64,000 bases of DNA, from contig NC_081841.1 of assembly GCF_963259705.1 (NCBI RefSeq), positions 29,229,358 to 29,293,357 of the forward strand, read 5' to 3'. The notes below the pieces were generated by a model. It searched no databases. It was not told where the DNA came from and saw only the letters and a program-made list of their open reading frames with translations. Each line of letters starts with the position of its first letter. Positions within the stretch are counted from its first letter, which is position 1. Source of the stretch: Myotis daubentonii. Its lineage: Eukaryota; Chordata; Mammalia; Chiroptera; Vespertilionidae. Positions 47,709 to 59,191 of the stretch are shown here, piece after piece. The position numbers were made by a program, and so were the translations under genes.

Positions 47709-47951
47709 TGGACCATATTCTTTAAAATAATTTTTTAAAAATTTATTTCAGAGAAGAAGGGAGAGGGAGAGAGAGATAGAAACATCAATGATGAGAGAGG
47801 ATCATGGATCGGCTGCCTCCCACATGCCCCTACTGGGGATCGAGCCTGTAACCGGGCTCGTGCCCTGACCAGAAATTAAACCATGACCTTCTATTTCATA
47901 GACTGATGCTCAACAATGGAGCCACATCATCTGCACTGGACCATATTCTTT
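47709..47951 (-). mobile_element. Ves SINE with 15-bp target duplication
   Basis: The body carries CATCAATGATGAGAGAGGAT and CTGGGGATCGAGCCTGTAAC on the plus strand, the reverse of the Ves sense. TGGACCATATTCTTT is repeated at 47709-47723 and 47937-47951. Confidence 0.93.
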
Positions 47952-48080
47952 TAAATGTTTTATGCTCATTTTCATCTTTGTACATAGAATTTCTTTCCTA
48001 GGAACCCTGAATTATTCCTTTGGTTATCATTCCATTTTTGTAGAGACATTTTTTTCTGTGCAGAGCTGATTATCAAAAGC

Positions 48081-48113
48081 TCTCTCTCTCTCTCTCTCTT
48101 TTTTTTTTTTTTC
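48081..48113. repeat. (CT)n followed by poly-T
   Basis: About ten CT units run into about 14 Ts. Confidence 0.9.
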
Positions 48114-48229
48114 CTTTTGGTCATGGCTGCAGTCCAACATGCCTGTATAGACAACATTAAATATTGAACAATACTTTACAAAAATAAATGGGAATATAAC
48201 GTATTGACCAATGTCAAGCTAAGCCAAGA

Positions 48230-49595
48230 ATAGTTTTTTTTTTCTCTTTTCATTGATCAAAGGAATTTAACATTTGGATTATGATATAGCCTTTGACTTT
48301 TGGCTCTAAACTCACAGAGCAAATTCGTCGTCTATTTGAGAGGCATTCAAACTGGAATTTGACCACTTCGTTACTGGCCACCAGGTGGCAGATATAATAG
48401 TTCTCATGTTAATAACTGAAAAAATTGGAGCTATTTTCTTTAATCATATGTTAATACCAGAGAGCTTCTAGTGTTAAAATCTTGGAATGTTATTTAGTTT
48501 TGCTTTGATTTTTGTGTGTGGATGGATGTGAATGAAACCAGATATTTGGAACATTGGTGCCATCTGCACACTTCACATTGCCACTTCAATGCGTGTATTC
48601 AAGTTTTAAAAAGAGTCCTCCCCCCTTTTCTAAACCATCCCAGGTTCTTGATTAGCTGGTTGAGTTGGAGCAAAACCAAACATGGGCTTGCTTCGCTTGA
48701 CTACTGAGTACACCTCAATCATTAAGGGTGAAGGGGGTCTCAAATGGATAGGAGTTCAAAGCATTGCTGAGGGAGAGAGCTAGGGTGACAAAATTGTCCA
48801 TAATCGGTTCTCCCATTTTTAGTAACAGCCAGTTTTCTCAAACATAAAAATCATTTCCAAGAAGCAACTTTATTGCTTTTCCTTACAATTAGAGAGAAGG
48901 AGGCAGTGGTGTTCAAATGATGCTTGACAGCCTGGGTAACAAGTGCCAACCATCTGTGCTATAGCAGCACTGTTTGTATTTTTAATGTTTACACATACAG
49001 CAAAGATAATTAAAAATAACTATAATTAAAAATGATTACAACAAATTACTTTTCCCTCAACAGTAATGTGTGTCTGTAACTTATAAGTGACTTACTAAAG
49101 TAACCTTTATGGAGTCTAACAAGCAAATGTTAGAATTCCTGTCTTGTTTCTGAAAGTTTATAGATTTGGGGGAGGGGAGATTTCCCCAACCAGAAAACCA
49201 TTTGGCTTAAAGTACTTCACAAACTGTTAATAGTAGAAGGATTATTTCTGTATCAATAATACAAGGTAATTTTTTTTCTCTCTGAAAGAATACATGCAGC
49301 TTTTTTTTTTTTTTTAAAGTAACTTCTTTCCTTAAAATGACTAGGGCAAATGGAAAAAGCAAACTTACTTCCCACTATAGTCTTCCATAAATACAATTAA
49401 ATTGTTCAAAATGCCATATTCAATTTATAGAGACCATTCCCATCAGAAACAATACCCTAATCTGCCTTGTTAAAAATTACCAAGCATTTGAATATCCTCA
49501 AATTACCTTCTCTAAATAAGATGCTGGTAAATAACAGAAGTTGAACAGTCTTTTCAAGGAAGGAGCAGAGAAATGGACATAACCTTTGTGGAAAG
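48230..49595. other. Unique sequence containing a CTCF-core match
   Basis: No transposon is recognised. The strongest signal is the motif at 48378. Several poly-T runs occur at about 49268 and 49301. Confidence 0.4.
48378..48391 (+). promoter_or_regulatory. CTCF core motif match
   Basis: CCACCAGGTGGCAG fits all 14 positions of the CTCF core CCASYAGRKGGCRS. It sits in single-copy sequence with no Helitron around it. Binding cannot be judged from sequence alone. Confidence 0.55.
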
Positions 49596-49599
49596 AATT

Positions 49600-49729
49600 A
49601 AAATTTAACCAGAAGGTAGGGTTAAGGGTATGACCGTTGGAACGAGACTATCTGGATTCTAATTCCACACCTTTTATTTTCTAAGGGTGAGTTAATGTCA
49701 TTTGTGCCTCAGTTTCCTCATACGTACTA
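49600..49729 (+). repeat. MIR SINE fragment cut by a Helitron
   Basis: GACTATCTGGATTCTAATTC and GTGCCTCAGTTTCCTCATAC match the MIR core. The rest of MIR is missing where the Helitron begins. Confidence 0.7.
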
Positions 49730-49730
49730 T

Positions 49731-50322
49731 TCTATTGAATAAAGAGATAATATGCAAATTGACCATCACTGCAATACATAAGATGGTTGCCCCCATGTGG
49801 TCAAAGATGGCCACCACAAGATGGCTGGCAGGGGAGGGCAGTTGTGGGCAATCAGGCCAGCAGGGGAGAGCATTGGGAAGGACCAGGCCTGCCAGGGAGG
49901 ACAGGTGGGGGTGACCAGGCCTGGAGGGGAGGACTGTTGGTGGGGACCAGGCCGGCAGGGGAGGGTAGTTAGGGGTGACCAGGCTGGCAGGGGAAGGCAT
50001 TTAGTGGTGACCAGGCCAGCAAGGGAGGGAAGTTAGGGGCAATTGGGCCTGCAGGGGAACAGTTAGGCTTTGGTCAGGCTGGCAGAGGAGTGATTAGGGG
50101 ATGATCAGGTTGGCAGACAGAAGTGTTTAGGGGCAATTAGGCAGGCAGGCAGGTGAGGGGTTAGGAGCCAGAAGTCCTGGATTGTGAGAGGGATGTCCGA
50201 CTGCCCGTTTAGGCCCGATCCCACTCGGGCCTAAACAGGCAGTTGGACATCCCTCGAGAGGTCCCAGATTGGGCTGAGGGACACACACCCCCATGCACAA
50301 ATTTCGTGCACTGGGCCTCTAG
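49731..50322 (+). mobile_element. HeliBat-type Helitron
   Basis: TCTATTGAATAAAGAGATAA then ATGCAAATTGACC marks the 5' end. The 3' hairpin TGCACAAATTTCGTGCA is at 50294-50310 and CTAG at 50319-50322. The interior, about 49840-50150, is a diverged tandem repeat of the type GGGGTGACCAGGCTGGCAGG (about 35-40 bp). The preceding base is T rather than A. Confidence 0.88.
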
Positions 50323-50612
50323 TCTATATGTATAAAAACCTGATATGAAAAGTGTCCCCTTGGGAGGGACAGTGGGAGGGCTCCAGGGTGTATCCCTCTC
50401 TTCTCGCTCAGTCCTGATCATCTGGACCCAGTAGCAAGCTAACCTACTGGTTGGAGCATCTTCCCCCTGGTGGTCAGTGCATGTCATAGTGACTGGTTGA
50501 CCATAGCGAACAGTTGAGCGGCCTTAGCGTATCATTAGCATATTATCCTTTGATTGGTTGAACAGCCAACTGGAAGACTGGACACAGCATATTAGGCTTT
50601 TATTATATAGGA
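50323..50612. mobile_element. Helitron-derived element with two outward-facing 5' ends
   Basis: The left end TCTATATGTATAAAAACCTG reads as a plus-strand 5' end. The right end, on the minus strand from 50612, reads TCCTATATAATAAAAGCCTA, another 5' end. The first ~35 bases of the two ends are imperfect inverted repeats, both reaching GTGTCC. No 3' hairpin or CTAG lies between them. It carries a minus-strand TGACCACCAGGGGGAAG near 50475-50459. Confidence 0.75.
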
Positions 50613-50639
50613 TTCTGTCTATTTATTCATTTAGTTAAT

Positions 50640-53410
50640 TTAATACTTGCCTTATATGTATTTTTTTATGTTGCTAATTAGCATCTTTTTGTTTCATCTT
50701 AAAGAACCCTGGTTAGAATTTATTTTAAGATAAGTCTAGTGGAAATTAACTCCTTTAGGTTTTGTTTGTTTGGGAAAGTATCTGTCATTAGTTTCTGAAG
50801 TATAATTTGATAGATAAACCATTTATGGCAGTTTTATTCTTTCAGTAACTTTGATGATATCGTCCCACCTCTCATTACCTGCAAGGTTTCTGGTGAGAAA
50901 TTCATTGACAGTCTTATGGTTACGTGGTTAGATGTAGAGTATATTTTCTTTCACTGATTTCACAATCTCTGTCTTTGAATTTGACTGTTTGATTGTAATG
51001 TACCTCATTGAAGTCCTCTTTCAGTTCTATCTGCTTGAGGGGCCTTTCGTACCTCACCTTGAACCTACCCAAACATTGTAGCCGCTCTCCACACTCTGAC
51101 TGGATAATTCAAATGATCTGTTTTCAAATTCAAGGATGTTTTCTTCTGCTTGGTTGAATCTGCTGTTGATGCTATCTACTGACTCAATATCATTCACTGT
51201 ATTTCTCAGCTTTAGAAAATTTTCTTATGATTCAACGCCTGTTGAACTTTCTATTTTGTTCATGTATTGTTTCCCTGATGTTCTTGTCTGGCATTATCTT
51301 TTATCTTGCTCAATTTCCGTAAAACCATTATTTTAATTTTGTCATTAGGCAATCTCTAGATATCTACTTCTTTGTGGTTAGTTACTGAAAAATTAGTTTG
51401 TTCCTTTGATGGTGTCATGGTTCCTTGATTTTGTAAGTTCCTTATAATCTTGCTTTGCTGTCTTTGCCTTTGAAGATGGAGACATCTCTACTAGAATTTA
51501 CTGACTGGCTTCAGGAAAAAAACAAACAAACAAACAAACAAAAAAACACACCTTCACTAATCAAAATTCCAACTAGGGATTATGAGTCTCTTTCAGACCT
51601 TTCCTGTATATGCAATAGCATTCCTGTTAACCCGTGAGGGACTGTCTGTCTCTGCTGCTGCTCTGTAGTCCTCAACAAACACAACAATGTACCATTGGAA
51701 GCAGAGCTGACCCTTCAGAATACCAACACTGGGTTCAAATTATTTTATGAGGAAAGATTCAAGAACTCTATTTTAAACTCCAACCCAAAACTGAGTCATG
51801 AGGAAAGATTCAAAACTGTGCTGCCTAAATAGTGATACTGTTTTCAAAATTTTTGGTTAGGTGAATCTTCTCTGCTATACCCCCACAGAGGCGATCTTGT
51901 TCTGCTTGTCTTCCCAAGCAGCTTCTTTGAAGATTTCTCAGATGGAGTCCATGAAGGGAGTATTAGGATCAGTATTATACATCTTTTTCCCTTCATGGGG
52001 GAATTCTTAAAAGATCATTTGCCTTCTCTTAATCTTGCAAAACCTGGCTGGGTACGGAGAGCTTTCTGTTTGTTTTTCTTAGGGTGGTGCCCTGAAATGC
52101 TCTAGTTTTGTGTGCCTTCTCTCAATTGCAGACTCAAGTTGGCTGTCTGTGTGTACCTGCAAGGCTAACTGCAAAGGTTCAAACTTGCCATTGACGGGGT
52201 GTGTGTGGAAGCTGGCTACAGTGGGCATGAGGTGTGCCCATGGGCCAGTTAGAGGGGTCAGAACAGGTCTTACTTACTGTTCAGCTCCCTTTGCAAGTAA
52301 GTCTTCCCAAGCAGCTTCTTTGAAGGTTTCTCGGAGCCCATGAAGGGAGTATTAGAATCAGTGACGCTTTGTTGAGTTCTAAGCTCTGACAGCTAGGTAT
52401 CCACTTCTCTTCTCTGCTCTCAGTCTCTCCAAAATACTTAGCTGTGCTAATTCCCTCAGTGTTCTGGGTGCCAATCTCCTGGGAATTCTGGGTAGGTGAA
52501 AAAAAGTGAGGTGCTTGGGCTGCATCCTACACAGCTGAGGAAATCAGGCACCCATTCACTATGTTCTCACTTTTTCCTATGGATAAATCATGGACTTAGG
52601 GAGCCTTGGCTTGGCACTAAACTGTGCTGCCTAAATAGTGATACTGTTTTCAAAATCTTTGGTTAGGTGAATCTTCTCTGCTATACCCCCCACAAAGGTG
52701 ATCTTGTTCATGGGTCGTTGTCAAAAATTGATGTCCTGGGGGCCATGATGGCTGCAAACTTCTATTCTGCCATTTTGATGATATCACTCCAATAGTATTT
52801 TTACATCAATGTCTTATTAGGGAACTAATGGGCCTGAAAATCTTGTGGATGTAAATATGCACATCCCTTCACATTTTAGAAAATACTATATTAAGGTTAA
52901 CCAGGATCAAGTTACGTCTCTTCATGTAGATCACGTCTGTTCCCTTAAGCATCACCTGGAACTTCCAAAGAGAACATCCTATATGCTCAGGTGTAAGTTT
53001 TCTTCTACTTTATTCATGTTGGGGTGCCTGGCAATGGCCAGCACATTCCTGCTAACCCACGAGGGACTGTCTGTCTCTGCTGCTACTCCGTAGTCCTCAC
53101 CAAACACAACAATGTACAATTGGAAGCAGAGATGACCCTTCAGAATACCAACACTGGGTTCAAATTATTTTATACTCCAACCCAAAACTGAGTCATGAAG
53201 AAAGATTCAAGTAATTAGCAACACCATTTTTCTCAGCTTCAATTCTTTCCAACAGCTAAAGTCTTATCTGCCTGTTCAAATTCAGCAGGTCAATTTCTTC
53301 TTTTCTGAGGATGCATTCTCTCCTGGGAGGCTAGACTGCTGTTCAGCTCCCCTTGCAAATAGGCTCCTGTCAGACTGCCCCACTGTTTGCAAATCATGAC
53401 ATATATGTCT
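50640..53410 (-). mobile_element. LINE-1 5' region (old L1M-type), antisense, rearranged
   Basis: Plus-strand text matches the antisense of the 5' part of old mammalian L1s: CTCCTTTAGGTTTTGTTTGT, TTTCTGGTGAGAAATTCATT, TTTTGTTCATGTATTGTTTC, and TTTGTGGTTAGTTACTGAAA followed by TTTACTGACTGGCTTCAGGA. From 51627 on, segments are repeated: 51627-51800 with 53047-53210, 51821-51915 with 52619-52710, and 51905-51980 with 52295-52365. Small frames inside it are not genes. Confidence 0.75.
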
Positions 53411-54980
53411 GAACACCAACGGAAGTCATCCTTAAATGCTTTTCCAGAACTTTCTTAATCTCTACAAATCAGGTGCCTTTAGATCAGACACACAAGTCTG
53501 TGGAAGATGATCAGATAGCCTACTTACTGGTACATATGTATCCAGTTGAAATAAATTTTAAAACATATTTTGGTTACTGATACTCTGTCTTTAGTACTGT
53601 CTGAAAATGTAGACTTGCTTGAGCAACTTTACAACAGATTTTAGTTTAATTAAACTCAAGTAATCCTTTATATTCTGCTTTTCTTCTTTTTATCTTCTAT
53701 TGAGGACTTCTTTCTTCCTTAACTTCTTTCTATATTCACTTTTGCTCTTAAGCTTGGATATTTCTATGGGAAAGTTCTCTCTATGTTGTTTCTCAAAATT
53801 ATGTAAGTAAAATAGTACCAGAAACTCATTATAAAAAATATAGTATTTGGTTTTAAAAAATAGAATGTGCACATAAACTACACATATATTCTATATTCAT
53901 TATGTCTCCTTAAATTATAAAGATATTAAATGCATTTTCATCAGATGACTTTTATATGTTTGTGCATAACATCCTTCTAATTTTCTTGGGTTTAAGTTCA
54001 GGTGCTTTCACATTGTATACAACTGGTGAAATAATGGAACACAGCAAAGACAAAGTGAAATAGTGTACTTAATATTTATTAGTGTGCAATGCTGTGAGGT
54101 AGTGATCTCTTACTTTCTTCAAGGAGCTAAGTTGGGGAGGAATGGAGGGAAGAGCCTACTGTGATACATTCACAGGTACCTAAGGGTGATGAGTTTCATT
54201 TTAATGACAAATATGAGAAAACAAAGACACAAATTACCACAAATATGTGGGTAATTTGTAGATGACCATTTCATTTTATTAGAAAATAAAACATTGAATT
54301 AAGAGACTATACATATTATATATTCACAATACTTATCCATAGTAATTAAAGTTGTTTATTAAAATATTAATAATTTAATAAGATTAAAGTGAAATAGTTA
54401 GCTTCAACATATTAAATTATTTAATCCTTATATCATTAGGGAAGTATTATGATGGGAAGAAAGCTTAGTGTATGACAGAAATAGAAAGTAAACAAATAAA
54501 ATTAGAAGAACTTTGTTGTCACACTGCATTGTGAACACAAAAACCGTACTGAATGTTTATATTATGGAATTCCTGTCCAAAAAAGCCAAGACAAATACAA
54601 CCAAAGCCAAGTTTTGAACCAAGATCTGAATAATGTTGTGTTGTTTCAGGGAGTTCTTTCCAGTGAAAAAGTCTGTGGCAATTGGCAAGTCCAGTTGAGA
54701 AGAGCTAAGGTCGGTACTTAAGGACCAGAATACCACAGCAGGGCCAAGAAGCTTGTGTTTTCTTGCAACATGCATTGAGTCAAGGTGAAGGAGCAGTCAC
54801 TGAAGAGGGCAGGACCACGAACAAGGTTGAGATTCCAGGAATTTGCTTTCAGTGTTGTTGGTTACTGACCTGCTGGCAGAACAATTGGCTTCAAGGATCA
54901 AGACGAACCTGGAGAGCTATGGATGATGATAAGATACTATTTGCAATGTAAAAAGGGCATAATGCATTTTTTAGTGAGAA
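53411..54980. other. Unique AT-rich sequence
   Basis: I recognise nothing with confidence. Confidence 0.4.
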
Positions 54981-54981
54981 T

Positions 54982-55230
54982 TCATTCAACAGAGTATTAA
55001 GTACAAAGTATGCTGCAAGAACTATAGAATGAATTGGGGATACTACCGTGAATTAGACATGGTCTTTGTTCACACCTAGAAATCAGAAAGTGTAAGTACT
55101 TGTTAAATGCTACAGTGGAAATTAGAAGAAGGTACTGTGGGGTCACAAGGAGCATTGGTACACTTGGTCTCAGGTGGCAAAGGAAGACTTTTCAGGTGAG
55201 TAATGTCAAGACAGACCTTAAAATTAGATA
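54982..55230 (-). repeat. L2 LINE fragment
   Basis: ATTCATTCAACAGAGTATTA, then CATGGTCTTTGTTCACACCT, then GGCAAAGGAAGACTTTTCAG follow the antisense L2 3' region. Confidence 0.7.
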
Positions 55231-55304
55231 AAAATTTGATCTAGATAATGGAAAAATCAGGATGGAGCATATGTAAACACTCACAGTTTAGCATGCCTGG
55301 AGGA

Positions 55305-55502
55305 TCTATATATATAAAAGCCTAAGCAACTGTGACGACAGGCCTACCAGATCATCAGCCGGTAGCTATGATGCGCACTGACCCCCAGGGGCTTGCCAAA
55401 GTCCTGCGGTCCCTCCCCTCCCCGGCCGGCCCTGATCAGCCCTGATCGCCAGCCAGGCCGAGGGACCCTGACTGTGCATGAATTCATGCACTAGGCCTCT
55501 AG
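55305..55502 (+). mobile_element. Minimal HeliBat-type Helitron (198 bp)
   Basis: TCTATATATATAAAAGCCTA starts after an A (55304). The 3' end has the perfect palindrome GTGCATGAATTCATGCAC (55474-55491) and CTAG at 55499-55502, followed by T. It is one of the shortest intact copies here. Confidence 0.92.
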
Positions 55503-56537
55503 TGAATTATAAAAGGCTAAAGCAAATGTGAAAAGATAAATTCTGGGATCTTGGGTCTCCTTTTCATACATTGACATGGGATTGGAGTAGAGTAATGCTG
55601 GTGAGTTCTTAAGACAGTAAGTTCCTACTATTAGCTTATTCTTTCATGGATAAAAAACAGTTTTTCCTTTGTCACTAGTATACTACATAAATGGAATAAA
55701 AAAAACATACACACATAACTCCTATAAACCTGTTTTAAGTACACAGAAGAAGCTTTTTGTAGTAAAAGGGGTGGACTTCTCCTTGGATAGTCATTGATCA
55801 TTTGTTCTGTTGACTTACATTGTCCATGGCTCAGCCAGTTTTCTTTTAATTTAATAGATACCATGAAATATTTGGAACTTTGTTAGAAGTTCATGTCCTA
55901 AGCATTATCAGTCTAGAAATTTATCTTTAGTAAAAAGTACAAATTTTTATTTAGTAAATATATGACACATAATGCCAACATATCCACACCCATTACAAAA
56001 TTTTCCTTCAGAAAGTGATTGCAAGTCTATGATTATTAAAACAGGTTGTTGACTCAGAACTGAGAATAATATAAAGCCAAAACCCAAATAAAAAATTTGC
56101 CAATTTTTTCCCCTTGACCAGATTTCACGTGAAATGTTTTAACAAATTATGTTAAAAAACAATAACAAAAAAAAGGCTAATTATAAGAATTGTGTTTAGT
56201 ATGGAAAAATGACAATATGGCAGAATTAAAAATAAAACTAGATTAATGAGTAAATAAAGGACAGATATGTAAAGAATTATGAAACAGGGGAAAGGGATAA
56301 ATTTGAGAATGAAAGTAACTCAGCTGTATTTTTCTTTTTCTAAATATTTTTCTCTTAAATTTTTCAGAAATTAAAAAATCCTTTTATTCACACAGGAAAT
56401 CTATGGATGTTAATTATAACAATCTGTTTTGTCTTTGTTTTAACAAAATTTGTGCATGACTTGTAGGAATTATGGGATTTGATATTATTTTTTATGTGAC
56501 TTGTGAAAAGTGATCTGTACAAAAAACAATTGTCTCA
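55503..56537. other. AT-rich unique sequence
   Basis: I recognise nothing. Confidence 0.4.
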
Positions 56538-56750
56538 CCTGGCCGGTATAGCTCAGTAGTTGAGCACCAACCCATGAAGAAGGAGATCACAGTTCCATTC
56601 CCAGTCAGGTCACATTCCCAGATTATGAGCTTATTCTCAGTGTGGGGTGTGCAGTAAACAGGTGATGGATAATTCTCTGTCATCATTGATGTTTCTCTCT
56701 CTCCCTCTCCCTTTCTCTCTATAAAGTCAATAAAAACATATTAAAAAATA
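56538..56750 (+). mobile_element. Ves SINE
   Basis: It starts CCTGGCCGGTATAGCTCAGT with an A box-like TAGCTCAGTAG, carries the CATCATTGATGTTTCTCTCT segment and ends in an A-rich tail. A short TGTCTC direct repeat flanks it. Confidence 0.9.
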
Positions 56751-56886
56751 GCTGTCTCTATGTAGCACAAATTAAGACTTAATAGAAATATATTTTCTCA
56801 ATGTATGTTATGTGACAAGAGATCTTTGGAATAAAAAACTACATCAGGATAAATTATAATATTTGCTTATCTTTTCAAATGTGTTT

Positions 56887-56897
56887 CTCATATTGAT

Positions 56898-56937
<40 letters not shown>

Positions 56938-56960
56938 TTCTTCTCCTTTCTCTAAGCATG
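56887..56960. repeat. (TC)n, probably grown from a SINE tail
   Basis: About 20 TC units follow CATATTGATGTTCTC, which resembles the pyrimidine-rich tail of Ves (CATTGATGTTTCTC). The SINE body itself is not recognisable. Confidence 0.6.
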
Positions 56961-57315
56961 TTCTTGAGTGAGGATTTAATAAAAAAAAAATCAGTTTAAT
57001 TTAGTCTGGTGAAGACCTTGCCCCAGTACTCACAAGAATGTGAAAAGTCTCCAGTATTCAGGCCATAGGAATAGATTATCATTAAGAATTTACTCTTAAA
57101 GATAATTCTGCTAAGGAAAATTTAATTTTCCCTTTGATCATTTATTTATTTATTCTGGAAATTAGAGATGAAGGTGGTTCAAGACAAGGAGTAATGGAAT
57201 AAATTGAGATTCCAAATAGTTCAAGTTGGAATTCTGGCAGCTCAATTGGTGTTTCTTTTCAGATTCAACCCTTTGGAATTACTAATTATTCAAAGTGTGT
57301 ATACATTTTCTTGGG

Positions 57316-57318
<3 letters not shown>

Positions 57319-57376
<58 letters not shown>
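57319..57376. repeat. (TA)n microsatellite
   Basis: About 29 TA units with one GT interruption. The isoleucine/tyrosine frames over it are artefacts. Confidence 0.95.
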
Positions 57377-57381
<5 letters not shown>

Positions 57382-57634
57382 TTTACATATATATATAAAT
57401 TTATTTTTATGTTTATTATAAATATGTATGTATATAGAGTAACAGTACTGATTTTTAAAATAAATCATAGTAGAACTTAGAAATTTTAAACTTCAATGTA
57501 TTCTCCTGGGGAATTCATACATTTATTCTAAATAAGGCTGCTATTTTTCAAACTGCATTTAGAATCACTCTTGGGATTTAAAAAAATGCTATTTTACCAA
57601 CAACACAAGATAAATTTATATTTTTATGTTATAA

Positions 57635-58757
57635 CGAGGGGCCTGGTACATGAAATTCGTGCACTGGGTGTGTGTGTGGGGGGTGTCCCTCAGCCCAGCC
57701 TGCCCCCTCTCACATACTGGGAGCCCTCAGGCGTTGACCCCCATCACCCTCCGATCGCCTGATCGGTCTCTTGCCCAGGCCTGACGCCTCCGCCAGAGGT
57801 GTCAGGCTTGGACAGGGGACCCCCATCTCCCCCCGATCACTGGCTCTGACCCCCGCAAAACCCTGAGGCCTCTGGCCCAGGAATCATGCCTGGGCAGGGG
57901 ACCCCCATCTCCCTCTGATCGCTTGCTCCACCCCCCGCCCAAGCCTGACGCCTCTGACCCAGGCTTCAGGCCTGGGCAAGGAGACCATCATATCCCCCCA
58001 ATCCCTGGCTCCACACCCCACCCAGGCCTGATGCCTCTGGACCAGGCATCAGGCCTGGGCAGGGGACCCCCAGCCCCCCGCCCAGGCCTGATGCCTCAGC
58101 CAGAGGAGTTGACCCTCATCACCCTCCGATCACCAATCACCGGATCGGCCCCTTGACCAGGCCTGAGGCCTCTGGCAGAGGTGTCAGGCCTGGGCAGGGG
58201 ACTCCCAGCTCCCCGCGGTTGCAGGCTCCACCCCTGCCCAGGCCTAACGCCTCTGGCCTAGGCATCCGGCCCGGGCAGCGGGGACCCGCAGCTGCAGCGG
58301 CCCCTTGATTGTGGGCTCCGCTTTAGGCCCTGGCAAGGGACCCCAGCTCCCGGGACTGCCAGCTTCGACCGTGCCCAGCTCCCATCGCTGGCTCCACCCC
58401 TACTTCCAATTATCACTGGCCAGGGCGGAAAAGGCACCTGATTCTCCGATCATGGCCGGGGGGCAGGGCAAAGGCGGCCCCAGGGCCGTCTTTGCCCTGC
58501 CCCCTGGCTCTTAGCTCCCCCCTGGGTTTCCCATCACTGTCAGTGGCAGGGGGCTTCTTCCTGCTTTCCCTTTCGCCTCCCTGCATTGTGCCTACATATG
58601 CAAATTAACCACCATCTTGTTGGCAGTTAACTGCCAACCTTAGTTGGCAGTTAACTGCCAATCTTAGTTGGCAGTTAATTTGCATATAGCCCTGATAAGC
58701 CAATGAAAAGGGTAGTGTCGTACGCCAATTACCATTTTTCTCTTTTATTAGTGTAGA
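57635..58757 (-). mobile_element. HeliBat-type Helitron with palindrome array, inverted relative of 14485-15457
   Basis: Minus-strand 5' end TCTACACTAATAAAAGAGAA at 58757. The 3' hairpin GTGCACGAA/TTCATGTAC is at 57646-57664 and the terminus CTCG at 57635-57638, one base off CTAG. Near the 5' end are perfect palindromes TTGGCAGTTAACTGCCAA at 58620-58637 and 58644-58661 and a degenerate third at 58668. The interior contains the same GCCTGGGCAGGGGACCCCCA-type blocks as the 14485 copy and is about 150 bp longer. Confidence 0.92.
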
Positions 58758-58817
58758 TTGGTTGAATGGACACCTGGACGACTGGACACTTAGCATATTA
58801 GGCTTTTATTATATAGG
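58758..58817 (-). mobile_element. 60-bp stub of another Helitron 5' end
   Basis: Read on the minus strand it is TCCTATATAATAAAAGCCTA then ATGCTAAGTGTCCAGTCG, the same type as the right end at 50612. It is directly upstream of the 58757 element and has no 3' end of its own. T (58818) and A (57634) flank the stub plus element together. Confidence 0.85.
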
Positions 58818-58958
58818 ATTAAATCACACATTTTAGAAACCAAATGCCATATTATCCAGTGTTATCACTCTATCTTCATGTACAATTCTAGCTATGATAT
58901 ATATTTTTTATTTTTCCTGAAAATAAAAACAAAAACACTGTCAAAAGATTAAGAGTCT

Positions 58959-59191
58959 GCCCTGGCAGGGTGGCTCAGTTGGTTGGATTGTTGTCCTACA
59001 TACAAGATAGTTGTGGGTTTGATTCCCAGTCAGGGCACATACGTAGGTCGCAGGTTAGATCCCTGGTTGGGACACATATGAGAGGCAACCCATCAATATT
59101 TCTCTCTCACATCAATGTTTCTCTGTCTCTGTTTCCCTTTCTTTCTTTTTCTCTAAAATCAATAAACATATCCTTGGATGATGATTAAAAA
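58959..59191 (+). mobile_element. Ves SINE with good pol III boxes
   Basis: The A box TGGCTCAGTTGG (58971-58982) and B box GGTTTGATTCC (59016-59026) both fit the tRNA promoter consensus. A second, partial copy of the B-box region follows at about 59050. An ATTAAGA direct repeat flanks it (58948-58954 and 59192-59198). Confidence 0.92.

Noticed and set aside
49840..50150. Regular repeats looking like a CRISPR array
   Set aside because: Units are 35-40 bp, diverged and without unique spacers, inside a Helitron of a mammalian genome.
57204..57480. Isoleucine/tyrosine-rich frames
   Set aside because: They translate the (TA)n microsatellite.
58959..59191. Possible tRNA gene because A and B boxes are present
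   Set aside because: The body matches a Ves SINE, with a pyrimidine-rich part and A tail; no cloverleaf is supported.
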